Source of the DNA: Polytrichum commune
Taxonomy: Eukaryota; Streptophyta; Polytrichopsida; Polytrichales; Polytrichaceae
Assembly (NCBI GenBank): GCA_950295325.1
Contig: OX485809.1
Span: forward strand, 7,688,001-7,752,000
Reading direction: 5' to 3'
DNA: 64,000 nt
Below are positions 1 through 9,837 of this stretch, one piece after another. Under the pieces are notes generated by a model, which did not search any database, was not told the DNA's origin, and worked only from the letters and a program-made list of their open reading frames with translations. Position 1 is the first letter of the stretch. Every line of letters starts with the position of its first letter. Both the position numbers and the translations under genes were made by a program.

Positions 1-2
1 AA

Positions 3-764
3 CTCCATGATCTCCCTCGGTTCGCAACATGGCTGACATCGCGGGTGACGCGTCAGCGAGAAGCAGGCGAAGATGTGGACGGTGATGTTGTGCAATATGC
101 GCAACCCCCTGAGCGATATGCTATCGCACACCGGAAAATGTATGCTTTTGGCATGCACTTCCGTGTTCAGGGTGCTGAGAGTGGCCTTGTCACGTGCGAT
201 TCATGTGTGGTGGCCTCTTTCACCCGACAAATACCATGGGGCCTAAGAAATGGGCAACCCATAGATAGAACTGAGGAGTATGTGGGCTACATCGAAGAGA
301 TTTTAGAGCTAGACTACCGAAACCATTGCACCACCGTGCTAGTGTGCGATTGGGTTCGCCCTAGCCAAGATCCGCGACATCCCAACATCACACGGGATCA
401 ATATGGGTTCACCGTTGCCAACTTCAACCGCATGGATGGCAAAGTGCACTCAAACTCTTTTGCATTTCCATTGCATTGTCAACAGGTCTTCTTCTCCAAT
501 GACCTGCAACGTCTAGGATGGAAGATTGTGTGTCGAATGGATGTGAGGGGTAGACGTGGGCAACTTCATGTCAACCAAGGTCCACCAAACATAATCGATG
601 TGCGTCATGATGCTGATTTTTTGGGTTTGCAACCAAAAATGATGGATGTAGAAGCCACTAGAGATCCTGCAACGGACGGCGGTGTGCATATCCCTGTCCC
701 TATGAGCGATGATCGTGGGCAAGAAGATGACGAAGGAACACAGGGAAGCGGCCACGACCCATAG
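3..764 (+). CDS. CACTA transposon protein, C-terminal part with DUF4216 domain (5' end outside window)
   Basis: The frame is open from the left edge, so the start lies outside the window; about 253 residues are present. The stretch YVGYIEEILELDY followed by a CDWV motif (about 282-357), then YGFTVANFNR at 402-431 and a QQVFF strand after it, match the order of the plant DUF4216 domain. That domain sits in the C-terminal part of the large protein of CACTA (En/Spm) transposons. The tail after about 600 is acidic and low in complexity. The frame lies about 950 bp inside a CACTA-type terminus at 1708, so this is probably the last exon of a TNPD-like transposase. No stop interrupts the part seen. 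Whether the element is active cannot be judged from this end alone. Confidence 0.75.
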   Translation, partial: LHDLPRFATWLTSRVTRQREAGEDVDGDVVQYAQPPERYAIAHRKMYAFGMHFRVQGAESGLVTCDSCVVASFTRQIPWGLRNGQPIDRTEEYVGYIEEILELDYRNHCTTVLVCDWVRPSQDPRHPNITRDQYGFTVANFNRMDGKVHSNSFAFPLHCQQVFFSNDLQRLGWKIVCRMDVRGRRGQLHVNQGPPNIIDVRHDADFLGLQPKMMDVEATRDPATDGGVHIPVPMSDDRGQEDDEGTQGSGHDP

Positions 765-1680
765 CACACATCGCTACTGCACAACGCACAAGGCATGCAA
801 TGTAGCTCACTGTGTCACATCGCACGTCATGCTGTACGCCAACACAGTGTCCGAGTTGACGTCTACTCATGCGTCCGCAGAAACGTCTTCTGTGCACCGT
901 CTCATGCATTGAAAAAACGGATGAGAACATGTAGGCATACATTATCTTTTCCATTAGCAATTTCTAATCTAAATATGGCAAGTGGCCAACCCATCCAGCA
1001 TAGGAGCAAGGCACGTTCCCCGCATGTATTTTTGGCTTTGTGAGAGCAATAAAGTTAAATATTTTGCAATATTTACAAAAGTCTTCCCTTCTTTGAATTT
1101 AAATGAAAGGCCGGAGGTTTAAATCGCCAAATATGTTGACCGACGTGTTCATGTATTTAATTGTGCTCCGAACATGTCTTTCGCACGGCCAAGAGAGAAA
1201 GACTCAATAAAGCTCAGAAGTCTTAGGTTTTTGGTGCACATTCAACAAATAATTCAACGAGCTTCGAGACTTCAACATGCATGGCCTAAACCATATCCAA
1301 GCACTATCAAAAATTTATGTTGCATTCCTTGATTTTTTTGGGGAGATTTTTCTTTTTTATAACTATCCACACGGATCCGCCCATTCTCCAACATTTTTTT
1401 CCCGGGCAGCACTTCAAGTCTGCCCGCCGCAACTATATACATGCAGAATATGACCTGAGGGAATGACGTGGCGTTATTGTGCTCCCCCACGCCCTGCCGC
1501 AGGACGTCAGCATATTTTAAATGACAACCCCAAAAACATGTCTATCCACCCTAACATCGCCATGTCCTGCATAAAGATCTGACATGTTCTCCGCAACGTC
1601 CAATGAAATCCACAATTTTGAGGGCATTAGGAGCCGAACATAGTGACATCTCTAAAAACATCACTCGTTTCCGTAAAACG
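765..1680. other. Non-coding 3' subterminal region of the CACTA element
   Basis: No gene is recognised here. A T-rich stretch with AATAAA-like signals (about 1047 and 1207) follows the reading frame and could supply its polyadenylation. The last 200 bp contain short GC-rich blocks among AT-rich DNA, as expected for transposase-binding subterminal repeats. Confidence 0.4.
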
Positions 1681-1708
1681 ACCCCAAAAACGCGGGTTTC
1701 TTATAGTG

Positions 1709-2077
1709 AATGGAAGTGAACATATATATTGGATTTTGGCCCTTGAAGGTGAAGTGCACTCAATATGGGATTTGTGAGTAAGTGGGCTTCAAGAATGCAA
1801 GGGCAATGGTTTTTTCAGATCGGGCGGGCGGGCAACAGTTTTCGGTCGGGTCCAAAAAATCAAGATTTTCTGGACAGGCGGCTGCCCCAGCCTAACTCTG
1901 ACACCCCGAAAAGTTCGTGGGGGGGTATTTAACGTCCCCCTATTTCTACTGTTAACTATTGTGTGTGCAAGTGGAAAAACGTAACATATATATATAGGTG
2001 CTGAGATACCTGACTTGGGTGCACAAAAGTCTCGTGCCTGGTGATATAGATATATATATACCCACCACACAAACCAA
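1709..2077. other. Intergenic spacer, nothing recognised
   Basis: Short gap between the CACTA terminus and the MITE. It contains two small TA-rich runs (about 1988 and 2050). No coding signal is seen. Confidence 0.4.
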
Positions 2078-2080
2078 TAA

Positions 2081-2756
2081 GGGCCAAGTTCCATGTACCG
2101 GTCCCGGTCCGTTTTTTCGATGGGTGAGAAACGGGTGACATCATCCAAAAAATGGGTGATGTCACCCGTTTTTTGGAAGGGTACTTCTATGTGGGGTGCC
2201 GGTTTATTGGGATTTCCTACTTTCTAACTAAATTTGGTGATACGTAAGACATGACACTTTATGAAGGTGACCGGCAATGGAGGTCATCCTCATTGAACTT
2301 TTCATATTTGATTTGCACATCAATTTCCATACCCCTAATTGATAATTTTATTATCAATATAACTACTACATAAAATGAAATAATTATGTGTTTATTTTAA
2401 GGGAATTTAACTGTAACACCTAAATGATACCAAAATAATCTTTTAAATAATTATATTATATAAATAATTATATATATTTTTGAAATTTATTTTCTATAAA
2501 ATATCATAAAATACCCTAGGTGACCGGCTGATCCGGTCACCATAGCTCTCTAATCGGCACATGTCCTTAACGGTGCCGTTAGGACTGCCGGTCCTTTGGC
2601 ACCCGTTCTTTCACAACACAAAATGTGGGACACCCATCCATGGGGGGTACCGGTCCTTGGGTGAGAGGCATGGGCACATGGCACCGTGCTCTTTTCACCG
2701 GCCCACCCATTTATTTCAAAAAAAATGGACCGGGACCGGTACATGGAACTTGGCCC
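2081..2756. mobile_element. PIF/Harbinger-type (Tourist-like) MITE with perfect 30-bp TIRs
   Basis: Positions 2081-2110 (beginning GGGCCAAGTTCCATGTACCG) and 2727-2756 are perfect 30-bp inverted repeats. They are flanked by TAA at 2078-2080 and TAA at 2757-2759, the 3-bp TAA/TTA target duplication typical of PIF/Harbinger insertions. The inside is very AT-rich (2300-2510) and has no transposase, so the copy is non-autonomous. A second copy of the left half lies at 51335-51560. Confidence 0.85.
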
Positions 2757-2759
2757 TAA

Positions 2760-4500
2760 GTCATGTAGTAGTATAATAAGAACCTCCAGCTACAGAAGCT
2801 CTCCTGTATAATTAATCGGTCAGGTGGTAGGATAGACGAATGGGTGAGGTGCATGGATGAGTTTGTGTCGGGGACAACAAGTAATCATGGATGAATGGAG
2901 GGAGGATGGGGGGATGGATGACGGGTTTAGGCCAACCTCACCTTCTCCTTGCGCCCACAATGACCGCTCTTCCTTCTCTTGTCTTGTGGATCGGAGTGCA
3001 TGCCGATGGACTCAAGAATCCGACAGCCAAGGCCGACAACAAGGATTCTGGTTGCTAGGAAGAGTAGACGGAGAAGCTATTGAGTTGTATTTGAGGTCAA
3101 GGTAGGCGAGTAGCTTGTAGTTGGTCATCCTAACTCTGGATGAACACATTGCAACCATTGATTTGGTTTTGGTACAAATGTAAAGGATCGAAGTTTCGCC
3201 AATCTGGGCCACGGTTTTTTCTATAGGGAAGAACAAAGTGACCAAGAATAAGCGATGTCCTAAAACATGGATTGTAACAAGAAGAATTTCCTATGCTTTG
3301 AGGCATATCAGGATTGGGTATGACTCCCACAACGAGATGTACATATCACGGACTTGTGATTCTCAGCTTCTGTAAAGAAAGCTTCATCGTGAGAACGAGA
3401 TTTACCAACTTCTCAGATACTTTGAAATTCAACATTTGGAGAAACATGCGAGACCAAAGGATACTTATGCTCGAGTGATAGTTTTTTTTTTGTTGTTACA
3501 AATCAAGATTGTATTTGGATTATTCAAAATATTATTTTTTGAAAATATCCTATAACCCAAAATTGAAGTGGCATTTTAGAATAAAACGTATATGCCAATT
3601 GATATTCATGTTTGTTTTTGAAAACGTCACGTGACACGTTGACACAATTCTAAACAATACTTATGAATGACACAATTTTAAGGTGCGGAGGATTATAATA
3701 ACACACAAACCAATATCTAAAGACGAGTGGATTTTATCAAATTTATCATCCTTAGACTTCACAGTCATTTTTTTTCCTTTGCATAATGCATCGTCCAATT
3801 TATAAATGTCATGTGCATCTCCATATGTTTTGAAGGTTTTGTCTTTTTCTTTTTCCTTCTTATAATTTAATTAACCTTCTATATGTAGACCATAAATATC
3901 ACTTACAATTTATTTCATCTTACTAGATGTTATTTTCTTCTTTTCATTTGTATGATGGTTATGAAGGTCTTTGGAAGCATGCAAATTTCCCCCATCTTTC
4001 AAGGAATGTAAGTACACAAGGCGCTTGAACTTGCCCTTCGCTAAAAATCATTATATGTTACTTTGGCAAATCGCCAAAAACCTCTTCATTAAAATTTGCC
4101 CATGGAAAGACAATTGCAATGTAATCTTTAGGACCCATCGAGTTTCCACTAGGTGTTAAGCAAATCATAACATGGATATGTTCATTGTCATCTTCCATCA
4201 TTTTCATAAGATAACCATGTCCAATGAGAATGCAACCTTTTAAAATAACAGAACAATGTATGTCTACATGTTCATTGGCCCTCACATGCCATTGAATCCC
4301 ACTCTTCAAGTTCATTGTTAGCATTCCATATTGTACACATTAGATGAATTTTCTACATTGCTCCATAAAAATCTCATCAGCAACCCTAGTTTCAAGCATA
4401 AAACAAAAATTTGGTGCATAAATATCCGATGTGCCAAATTATCTCCTCTTCAACTAAATTATTGTAGGAATCAAATGAAAATGTGGACATTGAATCTACC
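2760..4500. other. Intergenic, no gene recognised
   Basis: AT-rich sequence. The reading frames are short (under 90 codons) and match no family I know. From about 3480 to 3950 there are T-rich runs of the kind common in decayed plant intergenic DNA. Confidence 0.4.
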
Positions 4501-4504
4501 TACT

Positions 4505-4770
4505 ATTGTGTCGGTTATTGGCCGATACTTTTCACGTGGTATCAACTAACAACCGATACAATTGCAATTAGCCAATACTCTTCAAATTTGTATTCGCTAA
4601 TGGCCAATACTCTTCAAATTTCTAGCGGCTAGTGGCCAATATTCTTGATATTAACATCGATTATTGGTTGATACTTTGCAACATTTTACTAGTGGCCAAT
4701 ATAATTATAAACATATTAGTAATTGGACGATAGTCTCCATTTTCTCTCAATTAACAACTCATACATTTGC
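4505..4770. repeat. Degenerate minisatellite, unit about 32 bp
   Basis: The motif CCAATACTCTTCAAATTT, followed by a variable TAxxGGCTAATGG-like block, recurs about every 30-32 bp with drift, roughly seven or eight units from about 4505 to 4740. The clearest adjacent pair starts at about 4573 and 4605. Confidence 0.6.
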
Positions 4771-5512
4771 ATCAGTATGTATCAACTATTATCCGAAACT
4801 TTGGCACATTTTAATACATATTCACAAACAACTACATTTACATTTAGATATCAGTACATTTTTTCAATGCAGATACATTTGCTCCAAGATATTCTACACT
4901 AGATAATCTACATAGTCTTCATGACGCATATTTGCAAACCACTTCAAAATTCTTGAATATGCAAGACACAAAACAAAAACCTAAGATAAAATGCTAAAAC
5001 CATTAGATTCAAAAGCAATTTCAAAGTGATGCAAAATGCAGATATAAAATAGAACATGAAGATGTCTTTGTTGGTGCTACATCTGTGACATGTGCAATTA
5101 TCTAGCTCACTTCAGTTTTTCCTATCTGAGTTGACTTTAAGTTTGGATCAACAAAAACACATTTTCCCTGCACATTAAAAGTAAACTACAAACCACCCAC
5201 CACACAAACATCGATGATATGAAGTTTCACCTTCAAGTGAGAAGCTTTTAATCGAGAAACCAAATGTTACTGACTTGCATAATCTTTAGAGAACCCTAGC
5301 CTCGACCCTAGCATGAACCATAATTATGTTAGAAAATAGACTTAACATGAGTTGTTGGTAGGTTTTTCTAGGGCGGTGCTTGCAAAAGGGTCGAAGTTCA
5401 AGTGTCTCTCCCCAGCCCTCTCTCGAGGTCAGCTTGCTCAATCAGTTAGTAACCTCCTCTCCCTCTATTGAAGTGACACTTTTGGCTTTCTGGAAGCTTC
5501 AAGATGCAGCTA
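4771..5512. other. Intergenic, no gene recognised
   Basis: AT-rich DNA without a supported reading frame, ending at the left TIR of the pogo-like element. Confidence 0.35.
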
Positions 5513-6136
5513 CAATTATCTCCCGCTTAAGTACGCACTTTAATTTGAACCGGAGCCGTTGGTGTGCACTTAGTTGGTAAGTGGGTACTTTACTCATATC
5601 GTTAGTGTTCTTGATTGGGCTAGTCGGAATAAGTAACCGTTTAATACCCATCTAGCTTACCCCTAAAGAATACAGGTTAGGGTGCTCGTGAAGCCGTTGG
5701 TTTTGTTCGATCCCCTTCCCATTGAGGCTTCATGTTGATGGACTAGCTTCGACAACCCCATAAGAAGAACCACCTATCGATGACGAAATCCAGTATATCG
5801 AGACATTTGTTGAATATGAAAGTGCTACCGACTTCAAAGGCTTTGAAGCTCTACACAACACTGTCCTCGACATCGACGTCCAATTGCTTTGCTCCGATGT
5901 TCAAACGGAAGCTATACAAATGTATGATGAACTGCGACGGTTGTTTGAGACGTTTAAGTGGAACATTCACAAACTGACATTGAATGTCAAGCATTAAAAA
6001 TTCCTGCATTCGCAGAAAATGACTTTGCATGAGATGTTAAAAAAATGAAACATCAACCTTGGTTTTTGTCAAAAAAATCGCGCACTTAACCGGGATGCGT
6101 ACTAAAACGGGCGTGTACTTAAGCGGGAGATTACTG
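5513..6136. mobile_element. Pogo/Tc1-like DNA transposon derivative with TA target duplication
   Basis: Left end CAATTATCTCCCGCTTAAGT (from 5513) and right end, read on the minus strand, CAGTAATCTCCCGCTTAAGT (from 6136) are inverted repeats of about 26 bp. They are flanked by TA at 5511-5512 and 6137-6138. TA duplication and CAGTA-like ends fit pogo/Tc1-mariner elements. Extra CACTTAA/GTACTTA motifs just inside both ends look like subterminal binding sites. At 624 bp it is too short to be autonomous. Confidence 0.7.
5776..5997 (+). pseudogene. Possible transposase C-terminal remnant inside the pogo-like element
   Basis: One frame is open from about 5776 (peptide beginning PIDDEIQYIETFVEYE) to the TAA near 5995. 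It encodes an acidic then helical segment ending in a LRRLFETFKWNIHKLTL-like stretch. Pogo/CENP-B-type transposases commonly end in an acidic region followed by a helix of this kind, which is why I link it to the element. The frame is closed by a TAA just upstream (about 5759), so only a fragment remains. The match is by character, not by a diagnostic motif. Confidence 0.35.
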
Positions 6137-6339
6137 TAGTCGAATGCCAACGGAATTGTACTAGTACTGTTTGATGTGTTATATGGCCATGTATGCGAAT
6201 TTGTCCTGACCCAATACTCGTTAGGACTGGTATTAATTACAACAGCTTGTGGAAATGGCAGATGGACGTGTAACTTGAAATTGAGGTAGCTATTTATGAT
6301 TGATCTAGAACCAAATGAATCTTGAGATTCTTGGGGTGC

Positions 6340-7390
6340 GTGTCAATCAAGGTAAGTGGGCCTTAATCGGACACTTTTCTCTTTGCACCCACTTCTCGTA
6401 ACATGAAACACACAATTTGTGCGAGATCGTTTGCAAATCCAAATCCAAATCCAAATCGTGTATGTGGCCATTTTCTTGTAATCTTTGGAGCTCGTGTGAA
6501 TATCTTAGTCAAGATCGAAGTGAAGATTCTTGTGCTAATTAAATGGTGATATAGGTCCCCCAATCAAGTCGACTAGAATGACTAACAAATTATCCTCCAT
6601 AACCTTAGATATGAGTTGACATGTCTCTTCTTCTTTTACGAAGTCCTTTCTTTGAAAAGATGTTTCACATCCATGGTGGGGTCTAATTCAATCACTCATC
6701 TTCAAAGGACGCCTATATTTGAGTGGTGTATGGTTAAAATGTAGATGGGTCTTAATTGATCCCTTTGTCTTACTGGACCACTTCTCCTTGGATGTGAAAC
6801 ATGTGATAAGTACAAGAGGGTTAGCAAATCCACATCAAGGCCAAAGCTATTGTCCTCATAATTTTTGGAGCTCATATAAATATCTTATTCATTATCAAAA
6901 TGTTCATTGAATGGTCATATAGATCCCGCAAATTATGTTGGCTACAGAGCCTAGAATGGTCATCATATTTTGAGCATGTCGTCCAATCTCTTTTAACAAC
7001 ACGCCTTTTTGGTCTATGTTCTTGGAGCGACACCTAACTGCATACCACTCAAATATAGGTGTGGATCTAGGAAGGACACCAAAAAAACGTCCACCGATCA
7101 AAAGAGATTGAACTCCGTACTCAAGATCTATGGACCATTCTAGACTCAATAGTCAACATAATAATTGGGGGGGGGGGAACATATATGCCCATTAAATGAA
7201 AAGAAGGTTCTTCACTTTGACAATGAATAAGATTAGACGAATAAAAAAAATGACTAAGAAATATATGAGCTCTAAAAAATCACCAAAAAAATGGCTACGG
7301 GCACGATTTGGATTTGCTAATCATCTCCCACTACTTGTGCATTTCATCTCATAAAGGAGAACAAGAAACTAACTTAGTGGACTGATGTTA
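6340..7390. repeat. Complex of direct and inverted repeat copies (foldback element)
   Basis: A block with GGAGCTC(A/G)T(A/G)T..AATATCTTA, preceded by CCACTTCTC..TG(A)AACA, occurs at about 6340-6590 and again in direct orientation at about 6720-6970. An inverted version lies at about 7130-7390. The phrase TATATTTGAGTGGT at about 6714 also recurs inverted near 7045. A fourth, inverted copy is at 55640-55900. This looks like nested foldback elements with no coding content. Confidence 0.55.
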
Positions 7391-7945
7391 AATCTTGTGG
7401 AGTGCTTGGGAACGAGAACATCTCAACACACTTACTGCCTCGAGGTAAAAGGAACCTAAATCAAGAATTCAAAAACAGTGAAATTCGTCAACAATATGTC
7501 TCAGTGTGATGTGGATTTCATAAAAGCGAACAGGTCATGCTTAATGAGAGCAGTTCCATGACATAAAGGGGATAAGTGGGCAAACCCGAAAAAATGAGCT
7601 CTTAGCCTTCTCCTCTCTGAAGTATCGCCCTTTCTTTTTCTCTCTAGTCTTGACTGTAGGTGTTTATTTTTCTGGAATGCCATCCCACCGTGAGTAGTTT
7701 AATACAGACAACCTCGATTTTGAGAGGTTTCAAAATGTGAATTTTTCCATCCCCTGACTGTCCACTACTACATGTTACTCACAATGCCATTGTGCAATGT
7801 TGCCATCCAATTCATGAAAACAATACACTAAATAGTCGTATTAATGTGAGCCAGAGTGGTTCACAAGAACGCACATTGATTTTCAAGCCACGCCAAATCA
7901 CAACCATGCAAGCAATTCTTGCTTATGGAACTGAAATATCATCAA
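7391..7945. other. Intergenic, no gene recognised
   Basis: Ordinary AT-rich sequence between the foldback complex and the tandem TATA/ER-repeat units. No supported reading frame. Confidence 0.35.
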
Positions 7946-8065
7946 GAAGAGTTGCTCTCATAATAATGTGTTGAATTCCATTTGTATCCAACACTCATGT
8001 GCTTGCTCCTAATCGAATGAAAATCGAATCCATAATAAAATTCCCGCCACTTCCTTCTTCCACAC

Positions 8066-8071
8066 TATAAA
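8066..8071 (+). promoter_or_regulatory. TATA box of unit 1
   Basis: TATAAA in the context CACACTATAAAATGGC, conserved exactly in unit 2 at 8491-8496. It lies 148 bp before the ATG at 8214. An ATG only 6 bp after the box (8072) would normally lie upstream of transcription start and so is unlikely to be translated. Confidence 0.5.
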
Positions 8072-8213
8072 ATGGCTACAACTGCGAGTCAGCTCACTTG
8101 TGCAACCTCACAAGGAACTTCTAATATCCAAGCACCGGCCTCTAATATCCAAGCTCCAGGAAAAAAACATAAACTTGTTGCACTGAGCGCAAGAACTCAA
8201 CAACTTTGCAGCA

Positions 8214-8282
8214 ATGAGGGAGCAGGAGCTGGAGCTGGAGCGGGAGCGGGAGCGGGAGTTATTTCATGATTATCACAACTGA
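8214..8282 (+). CDS. Small Glu/Arg/Leu-repeat ORF, unit 1 (22 aa)
   Basis: The ATG at 8214 opens MREQELELERERERELFHDY plus two more residues before TGA at 8280-8282. The body comes from GAGCTG/GAGCGG hexamers, giving alternating Glu and Leu/Arg as in a highly charged helix. The equivalent ATG exists in unit 2 with the same MxEQ start, so the start is conserved between paralogues. It is not a family I recognise. It could be the decayed copy, an accident of the hexamer repeat, or a first exon. Confidence 0.3.
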   Translation: MREQELELERERERELFHDYHN

Positions 8283-8490
8283 TTAACTCCCAAGTGTGTT
8301 GAATTCCATTTGTATTCCACACCCACCCTGATACCCTAGTGTGTTGAATTCCATCAACATTAATTCAATCAAATAGTTGCTCTCATAATAATGTGTTGAA
8401 TTCCATTTGTATCCAACACCCATGTGCTTCCTCGTAAACGAATGGAAATCGAATCCATAATAAAATTCCTGCCACTTCCCTCTCCCACAC

Positions 8491-8496
8491 TATAAA
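8491..8496 (+). promoter_or_regulatory. TATA box of unit 2
   Basis: TATAAA in the same CACACTATAAAATGGC context as unit 1, 139 bp before the ATG at 8630. Confidence 0.5.
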
Positions 8497-8629
8497 ATGG
8501 CTTCAAGTGCGAGTTTGCTCACCTGTGCAACCTCACAAGGAAGGAGCAGCAGCCTCTAATATCCAAGCTCTAGAAAAAAAATCGTAAACTTGTTGCACTG
8601 AGAGCAAGAAACTCAACAAATTTGTAGCA

Positions 8630-8761
8630 ATGCAGGAGCAAGATAAGGAGCGGGAGCGGGAGCTGGAACGGGAGCTGGAGCTGGAGCTAGAGCGAGAGCA
8701 GGAGCTAGAGCTAGAGCTCAAGCGGGCGCGGGTGTCAGAGTGGGAGGGGGAGGTGGTGTGA
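8630..8761 (+). CDS. Small Glu/Arg/Leu-repeat ORF, unit 2 (43 aa)
   Basis: The ATG at 8630 gives 43 codons ending in TGA at 8759-8761. The product starts MQEQDKERERELERELELEL and continues as an almost uninterrupted (E-R/L) dipeptide repeat before a short RARVSEWEGEVV tail. It would be a single highly charged helix. The upstream leader and TATA box are shared with unit 1. A GT within the last codons could act as a splice donor, so this could be the first exon of a longer gene, but no downstream exon was recognised. Unknown function; possibly a by-product of a microsatellite. Confidence 0.35.
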   Translation: MQEQDKERERELERELELELEREQELELELKRARVSEWEGEVV

Positions 8762-8782
8762 GAGGGGGATCCCCTAACTACA

Positions 8783-8803
8783 ATTAACCACTTCAAGTGG
8801 TTA
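8783..8803. repeat. Short palindrome after unit 2
   Basis: TTAACCAC-TTCAA-GTGGTTAA forms a perfect 8-bp-arm hairpin just after the unit 2 reading frame. Confidence 0.45.
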
Positions 8804-9650
8804 ACCTAATTTGGATAAGGGGGCTTGGATGACGAGGCAGGGATGATAGTTCATGGCACAAGTGTACATGTTGGTTCGCCCCAGGCAGTGTTGCTATGGG
8901 ATAAGGCTTTGCTTACATCCATTTGTGTAGATCCCACTAAATTTGCAAAATGAATTAAGTTACTCACTTTCAAATTTGGTGAATTGGCTATCAAACATGT
9001 GTTCTACATGTGCATGTCATGTTTCACTACTAAATTATGTTTTGAAGCTTAATTTAAATGCACTTATTTTGAGCTTGCGTGATGGTTATCTTTAGTTTTA
9101 TTGCTAACTAAATGTTTGCAATGCTCTTAGATATGTTTGCAGAGAGTTGCTTGCCAAACAACCCATTTAGGTTGCCCCAACATTTTTCAACACTTAGGTT
9201 GAGAGGGCAAATAAGTTGTGTTCTTACCCCTCATCAATATGCTACATGATAATCATTGGTTTTTTTATTACCCAATTGGTTTATGCCTTTCCCAAGAGGC
9301 TAATGAAAGCATCCGCAACGCGCCTGCCAACAGTGCTTGGCAGGTGTGGCAATTTCTGCGCGCCTCAACGGGCTCTGGAAAACTCCCGTTAGTCTCCCGC
9401 GTCTCGCCAAATACCTCCCGGTCTCGGCAAGTTTTTCCCCTTTGGCGTGAGCTTTGTTCCTCCCACTAGAGAAAGTCAATGCCATGATGGCAGTTGTAAA
9501 GGCGGGAAAGGCAAGGATTCTTTTTGGTGTTTGTTTCGTGTCTTGATGTTGGCCTGATTTTTTGGTCTCCATTTCGTGTCTTCATGTTGGTGTATTTTTT
9601 TCTTTTTGTTTCGTATCTTTATGTTGGTATTTTTTTTCCATCTTCACTCT
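8804..9650. other. Intergenic, no gene recognised; includes a GC-rich block at about 9300-9470
   Basis: Mostly AT-rich, but about 9300-9470 is clearly more GC-rich than its flanks (it contains CGCGCCTGCC and CTCCCGCGTCTCGCC). It may be a separate insertion. I see no terminal repeats or coding family. Confidence 0.35.
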
Positions 9651-9655
9651 TAATC

Positions 9656-9818
9656 ACAATCACATTAGTCACATTAGTCACATTAGTCAAATTAATGCCT
9701 TGCGACTAATGTGACTAACGCCCTCACATGGCATTAGTCACATTAGGCACATTAGTGCCCTGCGACTAATGTGACTAATGCCCTCACAAGGCATTAATCA
9801 CATTACTCACATTAGTGC
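9656..9818. repeat. ATTAGTCAC tandem and inverted repeat (hairpin-rich) block
   Basis: CACATTAGT is repeated many times in both orientations. CATTAGTCACATTAGKCACATTAGTGCC alternates with GACTAATGTGACTAAYGCCCTCACA, so several arms can pair. There are two near-identical about 65-bp modules (about 9695-9760 and 9761-9818). Confidence 0.65.
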
Positions 9819-9837
9819 AGACCTTGGAGAACTGCCA

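Larger units (their letters stand above)
1..1708 (+). mobile_element. 3' part of a CACTA (En/Spm) DNA transposon
   Basis: The sequence ending at 1708 reads TTTCTTATAGTG; on the minus strand it is CACTATAAGAAACCCGCG, the standard terminus of plant CACTA elements. The next bases, AAT at 1709-1711, would be one copy of the 3-bp target duplication. Upstream lies the DUF4216 reading frame (to 764) and then about 940 bp of non-coding subterminal sequence. The other terminus and the rest of the transposase are off the left edge. Confidence 0.72.
7948..8282 (+). repeat. Tandem unit 1 of a duplicated TATA-plus-small-ORF locus
   Basis: The stretch beginning GTTGCTCTCATAATAATG at about 7950 is repeated from about 8376 with roughly 85-90% identity by eye. 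It runs through a TATAAA box, a leader of about 140 bp and a GGAGCT/GGAGCG hexamer tract. Several GTGTTGAATTCCAT boxes also occur here (about 7970, 8298, 8338, 8391). Confidence 0.7.
8376..8775 (+). repeat. Tandem unit 2 of the duplicated TATA-plus-small-ORF locus
   Basis: Second direct copy, offset about 426 bp from unit 1, with the same boxes in the same order. The hexamer tract is longer here (about 8646-8730) than in unit 1 (about 8222-8260), so the tract has expanded or contracted since duplication. Confidence 0.7.

Noticed and set aside
8072-8269. A 65-residue plus-strand frame starting MATTASQLTC in unit 1 of the tandem pair
   Set aside because: Its ATG lies 6 bp after the TATA box, where transcription would not yet have started, and the equivalent frame in unit 2 stops after 20 codons.
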